64,000 bases of DNA. Origin: CAVZMI01 sp050011775. Lineage in GTDB: Bacteria; Bacteroidota; Ignavibacteria; UBA10030; CAVZMI01. Each line of letters begins with the position of its first letter. Positions within the stretch are counted from its first letter, which is position 1. The notes under the pieces were generated by a model, which was given only the letters and a program-made list of their open reading frames with translations, made no database searches and was not told where the DNA came from. Below are positions 26,455 to 34,963 of this stretch, piece after piece. Both the position numbers and the translations under genes were made by a program. The stretch is from positions 97,305 to 161,304 of the forward strand of contig JBEKIL010000009.1 in assembly GCA_050011775.1 (NCBI GenBank), given 5' to 3'.

Positions 26455-27795
26455 ATGTCTGAATATGTTGAGAAGCTGATGAATGAGGTCAGAGCGAAAA
26501 ACCCGGGAGAACAGGAATTTTATCAGGCAGTCCAGGAGGTTGCCGAGTCGCTTGATCTTGTCTTGGAACGCCATCCAGAATATCGTGCTGCAAAAATATT
26601 GGAACGGATGGTCGAACCGGAACGCGTTGTCATTTTCCGTGTCCCATGGCTTGATGACCAGGGTGAGGTTCACATCAATCGCGGCTTTAGAATTCAGATG
26701 AACAGCGCCATTGGGCCGTACAAGGGAGGCCTGCGCTTCCACCCCTCTGTAAACCTGAGTATCCTGAAGTTCCTGGCATTCGAACAGGTTTTTAAGAACA
26801 GTCTTACCTCTCTTCCAATGGGTGGGGGAAAGGGGGGATCGGATTTTGATCCGAAGGGAAAAAGCGAAAACGAAGTGATGCGATTCTGTCAGAGTTTCAT
26901 GACGGAGCTGTTCCGTCATATCGGTCCGGATATAGATGTTCCGGCAGGAGATATCGGCGTCGGTGGACGTGAGATCGGATATCTATTTGGACAATATAAG
27001 CGGTTGACGCGTGAATTTTCAGGTGTGCTAACAGGAAAAGGGTTGAACTGGGGTGGGTCGCTTATACGACCCGAAGCGACCGGCTATGGAGCAGTCTATT
27101 TCGCAGAGGAGATGTTGAAAACCCGAGGCCAGACAATAGAAGGACGGGTTGTGGCAGTGTCGGGATTCGGCAATGTGGCCTGGGGTGCTGTTCAAAAAAT
27201 TAACCAGCTTGGCGGCAAAGTCGTCACACTCTCCGGTCCGGATGGATTCATCTATGATAAAGACGGGGTGAAGGGAGAAAAGATCGACTACATGCTCGAA
27301 ATGCGTGCAAGCGCGAAGGATCAGGTTCAGGATTATGCAAAAAAGTTCAAGGTCGATTTCTTCCCCGGCAAGAATCCGTGGGGAATTAAAGTTGATGTCG
27401 CTATGCCGTGTGCAATACAGAATGAACTCGATGAGAACGATGCACAAGAGCTGGTGAATAATGGATGCATCTGCGTTTGTGAAGGTGCTAACATGCCGAC
27501 CACATTGCGTGGAGTAAAGATATTCCAGCAGGCCGGCATCCTTTTTTCACCCGGAAAAGCTTCGAATGCAGGCGGTGTGGCAACCTCGGGACTCGAAATG
27601 TCACAGAATAGCATGCGGCTGCCCTGGCCGAAAGAGGAAGTTGACCGACGTCTCCAAGAAATCATGAAAAATATTCATCAGACATGCGTTGAAACTGCAG
27701 AACGCTTCGGCACACCGGGGAATTATGTCAATGGTGCAAACATCGGCGGTTTTCTTAAAGTTGCAAACGCGATGATGGACCAGGGACTTGTGTGA
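26455..27795 (+). CDS. gdhA: Glutamate dehydrogenase, NADP-type
   Basis: Reversibly aminates 2-oxoglutarate to glutamate. It begins with the usual N-terminal helix of bacterial NADP-type enzymes. The substrate-binding stretch GPYKGGLRFHPSVN (88-100) and the catalytic K126 in PMGGGKGGSDFDPKGKS are intact, and the Rossmann motif VSGFGNVAWGA follows in the second domain. Its 446 residues match the hexameric ~450-residue class. ATG 26455 is chosen because GGGAG at 26442-26446 precedes it by 8 bp; an ATG 15 bp earlier overlaps that site. Its stop codon overlaps a possible GTG start of the next gene, pointing to co-expression with the receiver/ATP-grasp protein. Confidence 0.96.
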   Translation: MSEYVEKLMNEVRAKNPGEQEFYQAVQEVAESLDLVLERHPEYRAAKILERMVEPERVVIFRVPWLDDQGEVHINRGFRIQMNSAIGPYKGGLRFHPSVNLSILKFLAFEQVFKNSLTSLPMGGGKGGSDFDPKGKSENEVMRFCQSFMTELFRHIGPDIDVPAGDIGVGGREIGYLFGQYKRLTREFSGVLTGKGLNWGGSLIRPEATGYGAVYFAEEMLKTRGQTIEGRVVAVSGFGNVAWGAVQKINQLGGKVVTLSGPDGFIYDKDGVKGEKIDYMLEMRASAKDQVQDYAKKFKVDFFPGKNPWGIKVDVAMPCAIQNELDENDAQELVNNGCICVCEGANMPTTLRGVKIFQQAGILFSPGKASNAGGVATSGLEMSQNSMRLPWPKEEVDRRLQEIMKNIHQTCVETAERFGTPGNYVNGANIGGFLKVANAMMDQGLV

Positions 27796-30700
27796 CAATT
27801 ATGGCCGATCAGCTGACTAAATCTCATCCGCCATTTGGCGGTAAGAATCTGGATGTCACCGATAGCGCTAGTTATCAGGGATTCCAGAGCCTTATGCGCT
27901 ACCGGATCAGGGATATCCTCCTTGTATCCAGTCTATATGACTCATATATTTTCGAAGAAGACGGAAGACTCTATGAGCTCATTCGAAAAGAATATCAAGG
28001 GCTTGATCTGAGCCATACCCCGGAATTTACCCATGTTGGCACCGGGCGCGAAGCAATTGAATTGGCAAGTCAGGGAAACCGCTTCGATTTGATTATTGCA
28101 ACACTGCACATCGAAGATGTCCATCCTGTTAGGTTCGCAAAAATGGTTCGTGAATCGGGTCTGAACATTCCGATTGTCCTGCTTGCGTACGATAATCGAG
28201 AAGAGGCCGAACTCATTGCCTCGCACGATATTTCGGTCTTCGAGCGTATTTTTATCTGGCAGGGTGATTATCGAATCCTTATCGGAATTATTAAATATGT
28301 TGAAGACCGTTTGAACGTCGAGGAAGATACCCGTCTCATCGGTGTTCAATCAATAATCATCATCGAAGATAATGTAAAATTTTACTCTTCATATCTTCCG
28401 ATTATTTATACTGAGATCGTGACGCAGTCGCAGCGGTTGATTTCGGAGGGTGTAAATCTCTCGCATAAATATCTCCGCATGCGGGCAAGGCCTAAAATTC
28501 TTCTCTGTACGACCTACGAGGAAGCATGGTCATATTTCGAAAAATACGAGGAAAATATACTTGGTGTCATATCGGATATCGACTTCATGCGCAACGGTGT
28601 TCATGATCCGACCGCCGGGATAGAATTTGCGAAGAATGTGAAGGCGCGGCTCTCCGATATACCGATTTTGCTCCAGTCGAACGACCCGTCGAAGGAATCG
28701 ATTGCGAAAACGATGGGTGCATCGTTCATCCTGAAAGATTCGCCGACGCTTCTTAATGAGCTCCGCAGGTTTATGATACAGAATTTCGGTTTTGGCGATT
28801 TCATTTTCCGAATGCCGGATGGAAAAGAAGTCGGCCGGGCGACGGATCTGCGATCGCTCGAAGCGCAGCTGAGGATTGTCCCCGATGAAAGCATCTACTA
28901 CCACGCTGAACGGAATCATTTTTCCAACTGGCTGAAGGCACGGACAGAATTCTGGCTTGCCCACCGGCTGCGGCCGCAGAAAGCCTCGGAGTATCCATCG
29001 ATTACGGCCATGCGTGAGGACCTTGTATCATGGCTGCGTCGTTATCGCCATATACGTCAGCGCGGCCAGATCACCGATTTCACGAAAGAAACGTTCGACC
29101 CTTACACGAGCTTCGCCCGCATAGGCAGCGGATCGCTGGGCGGAAAAGCACGCGGGCTGGGCTTTTTTAACCGGCTTCTCCACAGCTTTGATATTCGCAA
29201 CCGATTCCCCGGTATAAAAATTATGATCCCGCCGGCGGTTGTCCTTGCTACGGATATTTTCGATCAGTTCATCGAGGAAAATAATCTGCGGGAGTTTGCC
29301 CTCAGCGCCACGAACGATGAAGAAATCACAAGACGATTTGTGGAGGCGCCCTGGTTTCCGCCCGATGTTCTCCATGCGCTCTCGGCGTTCATAGATCTTA
29401 TCCGCGTACCACTTGCAGTCCGTTCATCGAGTCTGCTCGAAGATTCACAGTACCATCCGTTTGCCGGCGTTTATGCAACGTATATGATTCCGAATAATCT
29501 GGAGAATTCTCAGGACCGGTTGAACGATCTTATTTCTACTATCAAGCGGGTCTATGCATCGACTTTCTATCGGAGCGCAAAAGATTATATGAAAGTCACT
29601 TCATACCGCCTTGAAGAAGAAAAAATGGCGGTCATTGTTCAAAAGATGGTCGGGAACCCGCATGAGAACCGCTTTTATCCCGATTTTGCGGGTGTTGCAC
29701 GTTCATATAATTTTTATCCGATAGCGCCGCAAACACCGATCGATGGTATCGCCTCTGTCGCATTGGGATTGGGAAAGACCATTGTTGAGGGAGGAATAAC
29801 CGTCCGGTTCTGTCCGAAGTATCCCACTCACCTATTTCAACTCTTTTCAGCGGAAGAGGCGCTACACTATAGCCAGAGCCAGTTCTATGCACTTGAGTTG
29901 AACGGAAAACCCCTCGATGTCAGTGAGACTCACGATATGCTTTTAAAACAATATAATCTCTCCGTTTCCGAACAGGATGGAACATTGACGTATGTCGGCT
30001 CTACATACTCATCAGAGAACGACGCCGTCTACGATGGATTATCGCGTCCGGGCCGGCGGATTGTCACGTTTGCGCCGATCCTGCGACAGCGTATCTTTCC
30101 ACTGCCGAACATAATTGAACTTCTCCTGAATCTCGGTAGCTGGGGAATGGGTGCGCCGGTAGAGCTGGAATTTGCTGTCAATATGACGTCGGTTCCGCGT
30201 CTGGGGAGAGAATTCGGATTGCTACAGGTACGACCCCTTGTCATAAACCGCGAGCTCGAAGAACTCAACGTTGAAGACGTCGAGCAGGAAAAAATTATCT
30301 GCCAGAGCAGTCATGTGTTGGGCAACGGCGTCATCAATGATCTGTATGATATTATAGTCGTGGATTACCATAAATTCGACCGGGGCCGTAGCCGTGAGGT
30401 TGCCGTTGAGGTAAGTCGATTTAATGAAAAGCTCATCTGGGAGAATCGGCCTTATTTAATCATCGGCGTCGGCCGGTGGGGAACGCTCGATCCATGGCTT
30501 GGTATTCCGATTAAGTACGATAATGTTTCGGGCGCAAAAGCTATAGTTGAATCGGGATTCAAAGACATGGATGTAACGCCGTCGCAGGGTTCGCACTTTT
30601 TCCAGAACATCACGTCATTCATGGTCGGATATTTTACGGTTCATCCGCGGGTGGGGCAGGGGTTCATCGACTGGGATTGGCTGTTGAGTCAGCCGATCTG

Positions 30701-30803
30701 TGAAGAGAAAGAGTTCACCCGGCATCTGCGGTTTGATAAGCCGATCGTAGTTAAAATGAACGGGCATCGCAACAAAGGATTGATACTGAAACCCGGTGTT
30801 TAA
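27792..30803 (+). CDS. Receiver-domain protein with PEP synthase/PPDK-type ATP-grasp domain, no phosphohistidine domain
   Basis: Cytoplasmic, about 1,003 residues. Residues ~38-172 form a receiver-like fold that has lost its acidic pocket (LLVSSLYD) and phosphoacceptor (LIIATL, T104 for Asp). Residues ~185-330 form a second receiver with I191-E192-D193, phosphoacceptor D262 in GVISDIDF and K315. After a linker, residues ~440 onward resemble the pyruvate/ATP-binding N-domain of PEP synthase: GSLGGKARGLGF (447-458), LAVRSSSLLEDS (541-552), VALGLGKTIVEGG (656-668). A TSH histidine swivel and the PEP barrel are absent, so the normal phosphotransfer cycle cannot be completed alone. The start is either GTG 27792, overlapping the gdhA stop, or ATG 27801. 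A signalling-controlled ATP-grasp enzyme linked to nitrogen or PEP metabolism is inference only. Confidence 0.75.
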   Translation: MTIMADQLTKSHPPFGGKNLDVTDSASYQGFQSLMRYRIRDILLVSSLYDSYIFEEDGRLYELIRKEYQGLDLSHTPEFTHVGTGREAIELASQGNRFDLIIATLHIEDVHPVRFAKMVRESGLNIPIVLLAYDNREEAELIASHDISVFERIFIWQGDYRILIGIIKYVEDRLNVEEDTRLIGVQSIIIIEDNVKFYSSYLPIIYTEIVTQSQRLISEGVNLSHKYLRMRARPKILLCTTYEEAWSYFEKYEENILGVISDIDFMRNGVHDPTAGIEFAKNVKARLSDIPILLQSNDPSKESIAKTMGASFILKDSPTLLNELRRFMIQNFGFGDFIFRMPDGKEVGRATDLRSLEAQLRIVPDESIYYHAERNHFSNWLKARTEFWLAHRLRPQKASEYPSITAMREDLVSWLRRYRHIRQRGQITDFTKETFDPYTSFARIGSGSLGGKARGLGFFNRLLHSFDIRNRFPGIKIMIPPAVVLATDIFDQFIEENNLREFALSATNDEEITRRFVEAPWFPPDVLHALSAFIDLIRVPLAVRSSSLLEDSQYHPFAGVYATYMIPNNLENSQDRLNDLISTIKRVYASTFYRSAKDYMKVTSYRLEEEKMAVIVQKMVGNPHENRFYPDFAGVARSYNFYPIAPQTPIDGIASVALGLGKTIVEGGITVRFCPKYPTHLFQLFSAEEALHYSQSQFYALELNGKPLDVSETHDMLLKQYNLSVSEQDGTLTYVGSTYSSENDAVYDGLSRPGRRIVTFAPILRQRIFPLPNIIELLLNLGSWGMGAPVELEFAVNMTSVPRLGREFGLLQVRPLVINRELEELNVEDVEQEKIICQSSHVLGNGVINDLYDIIVVDYHKFDRGRSREVAVEVSRFNEKLIWENRPYLIIGVGRWGTLDPWLGIPIKYDNVSGAKAIVESGFKDMDVTPSQGSHFFQNITSFMVGYFTVHPRVGQGFIDWDWLLSQPICEEKEFTRHLRFDKPIVVKMNGHRNKGLILKPGV

Positions 30804-30847
30804 GATTATCGCTGCGAATCACTTCGATGAGTAATTTATATCACAAT

Positions 30848-30880
30848 AAAAAAAGGCGATGCAGAAAACCCTGCATCGCC
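30848..30880 (-). terminator. Intrinsic terminator of pckG
   Basis: On the minus strand a 10-bp stem (GGCGATGCAG/CTGCATCGCC, 30855-30864 and 30871-30880) with a 6-nt loop is followed by seven T residues (complement of 30848-30854). It lies 34 bp after the pckG stop codon and 50 bp from the converging ATP-grasp gene, whose transcripts it may also end. Confidence 0.88.
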
Positions 30881-30913
30881 CCTTGAGTTACAATCCTCTC
30901 ATGTATGAATTAT

Positions 30914-32716
30914 TTATTCACATCGTAAATTAGAAATAAGCATCTCACGAATCGAACTTAGTTCTTCCGGCAGTTTATCGTAAAGGCTCTTGAAGAGTTC
31001 ATCATGGAGCTGGATTTCTTTTCTCCACAATTCTTTATCTACATTCATCAAATCGTTAAATTGATCTTTTGAAAATTCCAGTCCCTTCCAATCAATGTCT
31101 TCATACCGGGGCATCCAGCCGAGCGGACTTTCCGAATCACTTGCACATCCATTCATACGATCGACAATCCATTTCATAACACGCATATTTTCTATATAGC
31201 CCGGCCATATAAAATTGCCGTTTTCATCGACATGAAACCAGTTGACTCCAAAGATTTGCGGTGGATAAGCGATACGCTTTCCCATCGTCAACCAGTAGTT
31301 AATGTAATCAGCCATGTGATAACCACAGAACGGCAGCATCGCAAATGGATCGCGGCGTACCTGTCCCACTTTGCCCGCTGCTGCTGTTGTCGTTTCGGAA
31401 CCCATGGTTGCAGCAAGATATACGCCGTGTGCCCAATTAGTCGATTGAACGACCAACGGTATTGTATCGCTTCGGCGCCCACCGAAGATAAATGCCTTAA
31501 TTTGTACGCCGTTAGGGTTTTCCCAGTCGGGATCGAGAGAAGGACATTGGCTTGCCGGAGTTGTGAAGCGTGCATTTGGATGCGCCGCTTTACGTCCGCA
31601 ATCCGGTGTCCATGGTTGTCCGGTCCAGTCGATTAACTCGGGCGGCGGCGTCTTTGTCATACCCTCCCACCAGATATCGCCATCGGGAGTGAGTGCAACG
31701 TTAGTAAAGATTGTATTCTTTTTAATAGTCGCCATAGCGTTTGGATTGGACTTTTCGGAAGTACCCGGTGCTACGCCAAAGTAGCCGTATTCAGGATTAA
31801 TAGCGTAGAGCCAGCCATCGCTTCCCGGTTTAATCCATGCAATATCATCGCCGACAGTTGTGACTTTCCATCCCTTAAAGGTATCGGGTGGAATAAGCAT
31901 AGCAAGGTTTGTCTTCCCGCAGGAACTTGGAAATGCGGCTGCCACATATGTCTTCTGACCCTGCGGAGATTCAAGTCCGACAATGAGCATATGCTCGGCC
32001 ATCCAGCCTTGATCGCGAGCCATAGTGGAGGCGATACGAAGAGCAAAACATTTTTTGCCAAGCAAGGCATTGCCGCCGTAACCGCTTCCAAACGACCAAA
32101 TGGCATGTTCCTCCGGGTAATGAACAATATATTTTTCTTTGTTGCACGGCCATGGAACATCCTTTTGGCCCGGTTCCAGTGGCATTCCTACCGAATGAAT
32201 ACATGGAACAAATTCACCATGATCGCTCAGTACATCCCATACGGCTTTGCCCATGCGAGTCATAATGCGCATATTGACCACAACATAAGGAGAGTCCGTC
32301 AGCTCAATGCCTATATGAGCAATATGTGATCCAAGCGGTCCCATGCTGAATGGAATGACATAGAGCGTACGTCCCCGCATACAACCGTCAAATAGCTTTT
32401 TAAGCGTCGCCTTCATCTCACGTGGATCAACCCAGTTATTTGTAGGGCCGGCGTCGCTTTTCTTCACACTGCAAATAAATGTGCGATCTTCCACGCGTGC
32501 CACATCATTGATATCCGACCGGGCTAGGAAACTATTGGGCCTTTTCTGTTCATTTAATTTTAAAAACGTCCCCGCATTTACGAGCCGTTGACACAAATCA
32601 TCATATTCGGCCTGCGAGCCGTCGCACCAGTATACTTCGTCCGGTTTTACAAGTGCAGCAATTTCTTTTATCCAGGCTATTGCTTTTTCATTTCTTATGT
32701 ATGATGGAATTGTCAT
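30914..32716 (-). CDS. pckG: Phosphoenolpyruvate carboxykinase (GTP)
   Basis: Interconverts oxaloacetate and PEP with GTP/GDP; normally gluconeogenic. The 600-residue length and motifs fit the GTP-dependent family, not the ATP-dependent one. Residues seen include the P-loop FPSSCGKTN (263-270) with the reactive C266, GSGYGGNALLGKKCFALRIAS (211-230), the metal/nucleotide-binding VGDDIAWIK, and the guanine-binding aromatic FGVNWF and NFIWPG stretches near the C-terminus. The start ATG encodes MTIPSYIRNEKAIAWIKEI. It is followed by a clear terminator. With ppdK and aspartate aminotransferase in the same window, it sits at the PEP-oxaloacetate branch point. Confidence 0.96.
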   Translation of the reverse strand: MTIPSYIRNEKAIAWIKEIAALVKPDEVYWCDGSQAEYDDLCQRLVNAGTFLKLNEQKRPNSFLARSDINDVARVEDRTFICSVKKSDAGPTNNWVDPREMKATLKKLFDGCMRGRTLYVIPFSMGPLGSHIAHIGIELTDSPYVVVNMRIMTRMGKAVWDVLSDHGEFVPCIHSVGMPLEPGQKDVPWPCNKEKYIVHYPEEHAIWSFGSGYGGNALLGKKCFALRIASTMARDQGWMAEHMLIVGLESPQGQKTYVAAAFPSSCGKTNLAMLIPPDTFKGWKVTTVGDDIAWIKPGSDGWLYAINPEYGYFGVAPGTSEKSNPNAMATIKKNTIFTNVALTPDGDIWWEGMTKTPPPELIDWTGQPWTPDCGRKAAHPNARFTTPASQCPSLDPDWENPNGVQIKAFIFGGRRSDTIPLVVQSTNWAHGVYLAATMGSETTTAAAGKVGQVRRDPFAMLPFCGYHMADYINYWLTMGKRIAYPPQIFGVNWFHVDENGNFIWPGYIENMRVMKWIVDRMNGCASDSESPLGWMPRYEDIDWKGLEFSKDQFNDLMNVDKELWRKEIQLHDELFKSLYDKLPEELSSIREMLISNLRCE

Positions 32717-32772
32717 TATTAAATAATGAAAAAATAATATTGGTGTATCGTTTTTTCAGGATCGGAGAGAAT

Positions 32773-33987
32773 CTACCAATCGCGAACTACCGTGCGATTA
32801 CCTATTTTGATCTCCCGTGGTGAATTCGGGTCTAATGCCCACTTGATTCGGGACATTCCTTCGGCAACTTCACCGGCTGCTCCGGCATAACTAATTCTCA
32901 GGTGGCCTTCCGCTCCGAAATCTTTCCCGGGCACGGTAACCACAAGGGCTTTTTTCAATAAAAATTCTCCCATTGCCATCGAATCCTTATTGTAAGCGCT
33001 GAAATCGGGCAAACAGTAGAAGGTTCCTTCCGGTTTCACCATTTTAATTCCGGGAATCGATAGTAATCCCTTCATAACAATATCACGGTTTTTCTCGAGC
33101 GTAGATATGAGATTATCGACGCAGCTCTGGTCGCCGTTTAATGCCGCTTCGGCGGCAGCTTGACATATCGGAGAATTGCATGTTGTGATTTGTCCCTGTA
33201 TATTCGCCATAACCTTGACAAGCCTGCGGTTGGAGACGACCCAGCCTACCCGGAATCCTGTCATTCCATATGTCTTGGAAATTCCATTAACGACAATGAC
33301 ATTTGTTGATTCGACATCCTTTTTCGTAAAGTTGTATACAGGTGCGATCTTCTTCCCGTCAAAAACAAGTTTATGATAAATGTCATCCATGACGAGATAG
33401 ATATTTTTTCGTTCACAGTATTCAACAATCTGTCCGATAAATTCATCAGGAAAGACAGCTCCAGATGGATTGTTAGGACTGTTCACGATAATTAAACGAG
33501 TCGCTGGAGTAACAGCCTTCTCAATATCCGACAATTTTGGGCAGAAGCTTCCGTCTGCCGGTGTAACGATCACTGGGACACCGTTGACCATTTTTACCAT
33601 TTCCGGATAGCTCACCCAGTAAGGGGCCAAAATAATGACCTCCTGTCCCGGATCGATAAGAGCATAGAGCAAATTGAATACGGATTGTTTGGCACCATCG
33701 GAGACAATTATATTTGACGGCTCGACCGTTCTTCCGTAGTTCCTTTCGGTGTACTGAATAATGGCCTTTTTTAAGGAAGGTAAGCCGTCCGAAGGGGCGT
33801 ACTTCACCTCGCCAGTATTCAATTTCTCGATGGCACTCGATATTGCGTGCATCGGGGCTTTGTTTTTCGGCTCTCCGGCCCCAAGATGAACGACAGCTTC
33901 ACCTTTCTCTTTGAGTATCCGCGCCTCCTGGTTGAGCCGAAGGGTCGGCGACTCAACAATGGATTGGGCAAGTCTGCTTATGCTCAT
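32773..33987 (-). CDS. Aspartate aminotransferase (class I, PLP-dependent)
   Basis: Transfers the amino group between glutamate and oxaloacetate to give aspartate. Numbered from ATG 33987 it has 404 residues, with VHLGAGEP (34-41), YAPSDGLPSL, SPNNPSGAVFP (170-180), D201-D-I-Y and the PLP lysine K238 in NGISKTYGMTGFRVGW. ATG 33987 is supported by GGAGG 11 bp upstream; a frame extending 33 codons further has no such support and reads an unlikely cysteine- and lysine-rich stretch. Related aminotransferases of this subgroup can use prephenate or aromatic amino acids, so the substrate range is not fixed by sequence alone. It feeds aspartate to the threonine genes nearby. Confidence 0.92.
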   Translation of the reverse strand: MSISRLAQSIVESPTLRLNQEARILKEKGEAVVHLGAGEPKNKAPMHAISSAIEKLNTGEVKYAPSDGLPSLKKAIIQYTERNYGRTVEPSNIIVSDGAKQSVFNLLYALIDPGQEVIILAPYWVSYPEMVKMVNGVPVIVTPADGSFCPKLSDIEKAVTPATRLIIVNSPNNPSGAVFPDEFIGQIVEYCERKNIYLVMDDIYHKLVFDGKKIAPVYNFTKKDVESTNVIVVNGISKTYGMTGFRVGWVVSNRRLVKVMANIQGQITTCNSPICQAAAEAALNGDQSCVDNLISTLEKNRDIVMKGLLSIPGIKMVKPEGTFYCLPDFSAYNKDSMAMGEFLLKKALVVTVPGKDFGAEGHLRISYAGAAGEVAEGMSRIKWALDPNSPREIKIGNRTVVRDW

Positions 33988-34162
33988 GAATAAAATGACC
34001 TCCGAGGTTTTTGTTGTGTTACTTTCAAGATAATACATTTTTATTAATTTACAACACAATAAAAAAATTGTAACTTTTATTTTCAAAAATTCGTATCATT
34101 AACATAGCCTGCATTTAGAATAACCATACTTTTTTTTAAACCACAATATCACAAGGAGGTCT

Positions 34163-34750
34163 ATGAAATCTTTCATTTTTATGCTTGCAATCGTTTTACT
34201 CACCATCCCGGTTCTGGCACAGGAAGAAACTCTGATAGGAGAGGAATTCCACAGCGGAGGTTTTGGCGGGCCGGAGGTCAAAATAGGTCCAATGTTGGGA
34301 ACGACCGGCGTGTTCGTCGGCGGACGCGGTGGATGGATCATTAATCATACGTATGTTCTGGGTGGTGGGGGGTATGGACTTGCGAATGATGTGCGTGTTA
34401 AAGATATCACAATCAATGGCCAGCCGGCATACCTTGGCTTTGGATATGGCGGTTTGTTCTTGGAAGTTATAGGTAATTCCGACAAGTTGATACATTATAC
34501 AATCGAACTTATGATTGCTGGTGGCGGAGTAGAGTACCGTGACAGTCTTTATGACTGGAACGATCATAACTGGGATGCCGTCTTTGTGCTCGAGCCTGCC
34601 GTAAGCGTTGAAATGAATATAACAAGCTTTTTCAGGATCGGTCTTGGAGCAAGTTATCGTTTTGTAAGCGGTGTTAATACCTGCGGATTAACAAATAAAG
34701 AACTGAGCAATGCAACCGGTACGATTATATTGAAATTTGGGACATTTTAG
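34163..34750 (+). CDS. Exported protein of unknown function, possible outer-membrane beta-barrel
   Basis: A strong ribosome site (AAGGAGG) precedes ATG 34163. The first 20 residues (MKSFIFMLAIVLLTIPVLAQ) are a clean Sec signal peptide with cleavage likely after A-Q. The mature 175 residues are glycine-rich and show alternating polar/hydrophobic strands (GGWIINHTYVLGGGGYGL, YLGFGYGGLFLEV, FFRIGLGASYRFV), ending in KFGTF with a C-terminal phenylalanine, as expected for a small outer-membrane barrel. No family was recognised with confidence. It is divergent from the aminotransferase gene across an AT-rich 175-bp intergenic region that should hold both promoters. Confidence 0.7.
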   Translation: MKSFIFMLAIVLLTIPVLAQEETLIGEEFHSGGFGGPEVKIGPMLGTTGVFVGGRGGWIINHTYVLGGGGYGLANDVRVKDITINGQPAYLGFGYGGLFLEVIGNSDKLIHYTIELMIAGGGVEYRDSLYDWNDHNWDAVFVLEPAVSVEMNITSFFRIGLGASYRFVSGVNTCGLTNKELSNATGTIILKFGTF

Positions 34751-34963
34751 ACTCTGTGTCCTTGTCTTCTCCTCCGTGTCCTCTGTGGTTTTCTTTTTAT
34801 CAAGGATAAAATATAAACACAGAGAACACAAAGGACTTCTCTAGTGCATTTTAGCGCAGAGGACGCAAAGTCATGTTGGCAATTGATTTTTTTATTGACT
34901 ATCCTCCTTTTTTTCTTATTTTAAATAGATAGATTATCATTGATTCAACAATTCCATTTTACT
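34751..34963. other. Gene-free stretch with ACACAGAG/CTCTGTGT repeats
   Basis: Directly after the exported-protein gene, a pyrimidine-rich sequence (CTCTGTGTCCTTG, then CTCCGTGTCCTCTGTGG) is mirrored about 60 bp later by purine-rich ACACAGAGAACACAAAGG and GCAGAGGACGCAAAG. The two halves could form a long imperfect stem. It looks like a degenerate dispersed repeat rather than a regulatory site. No ribosome site is clear for the following gene. Confidence 0.4.
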
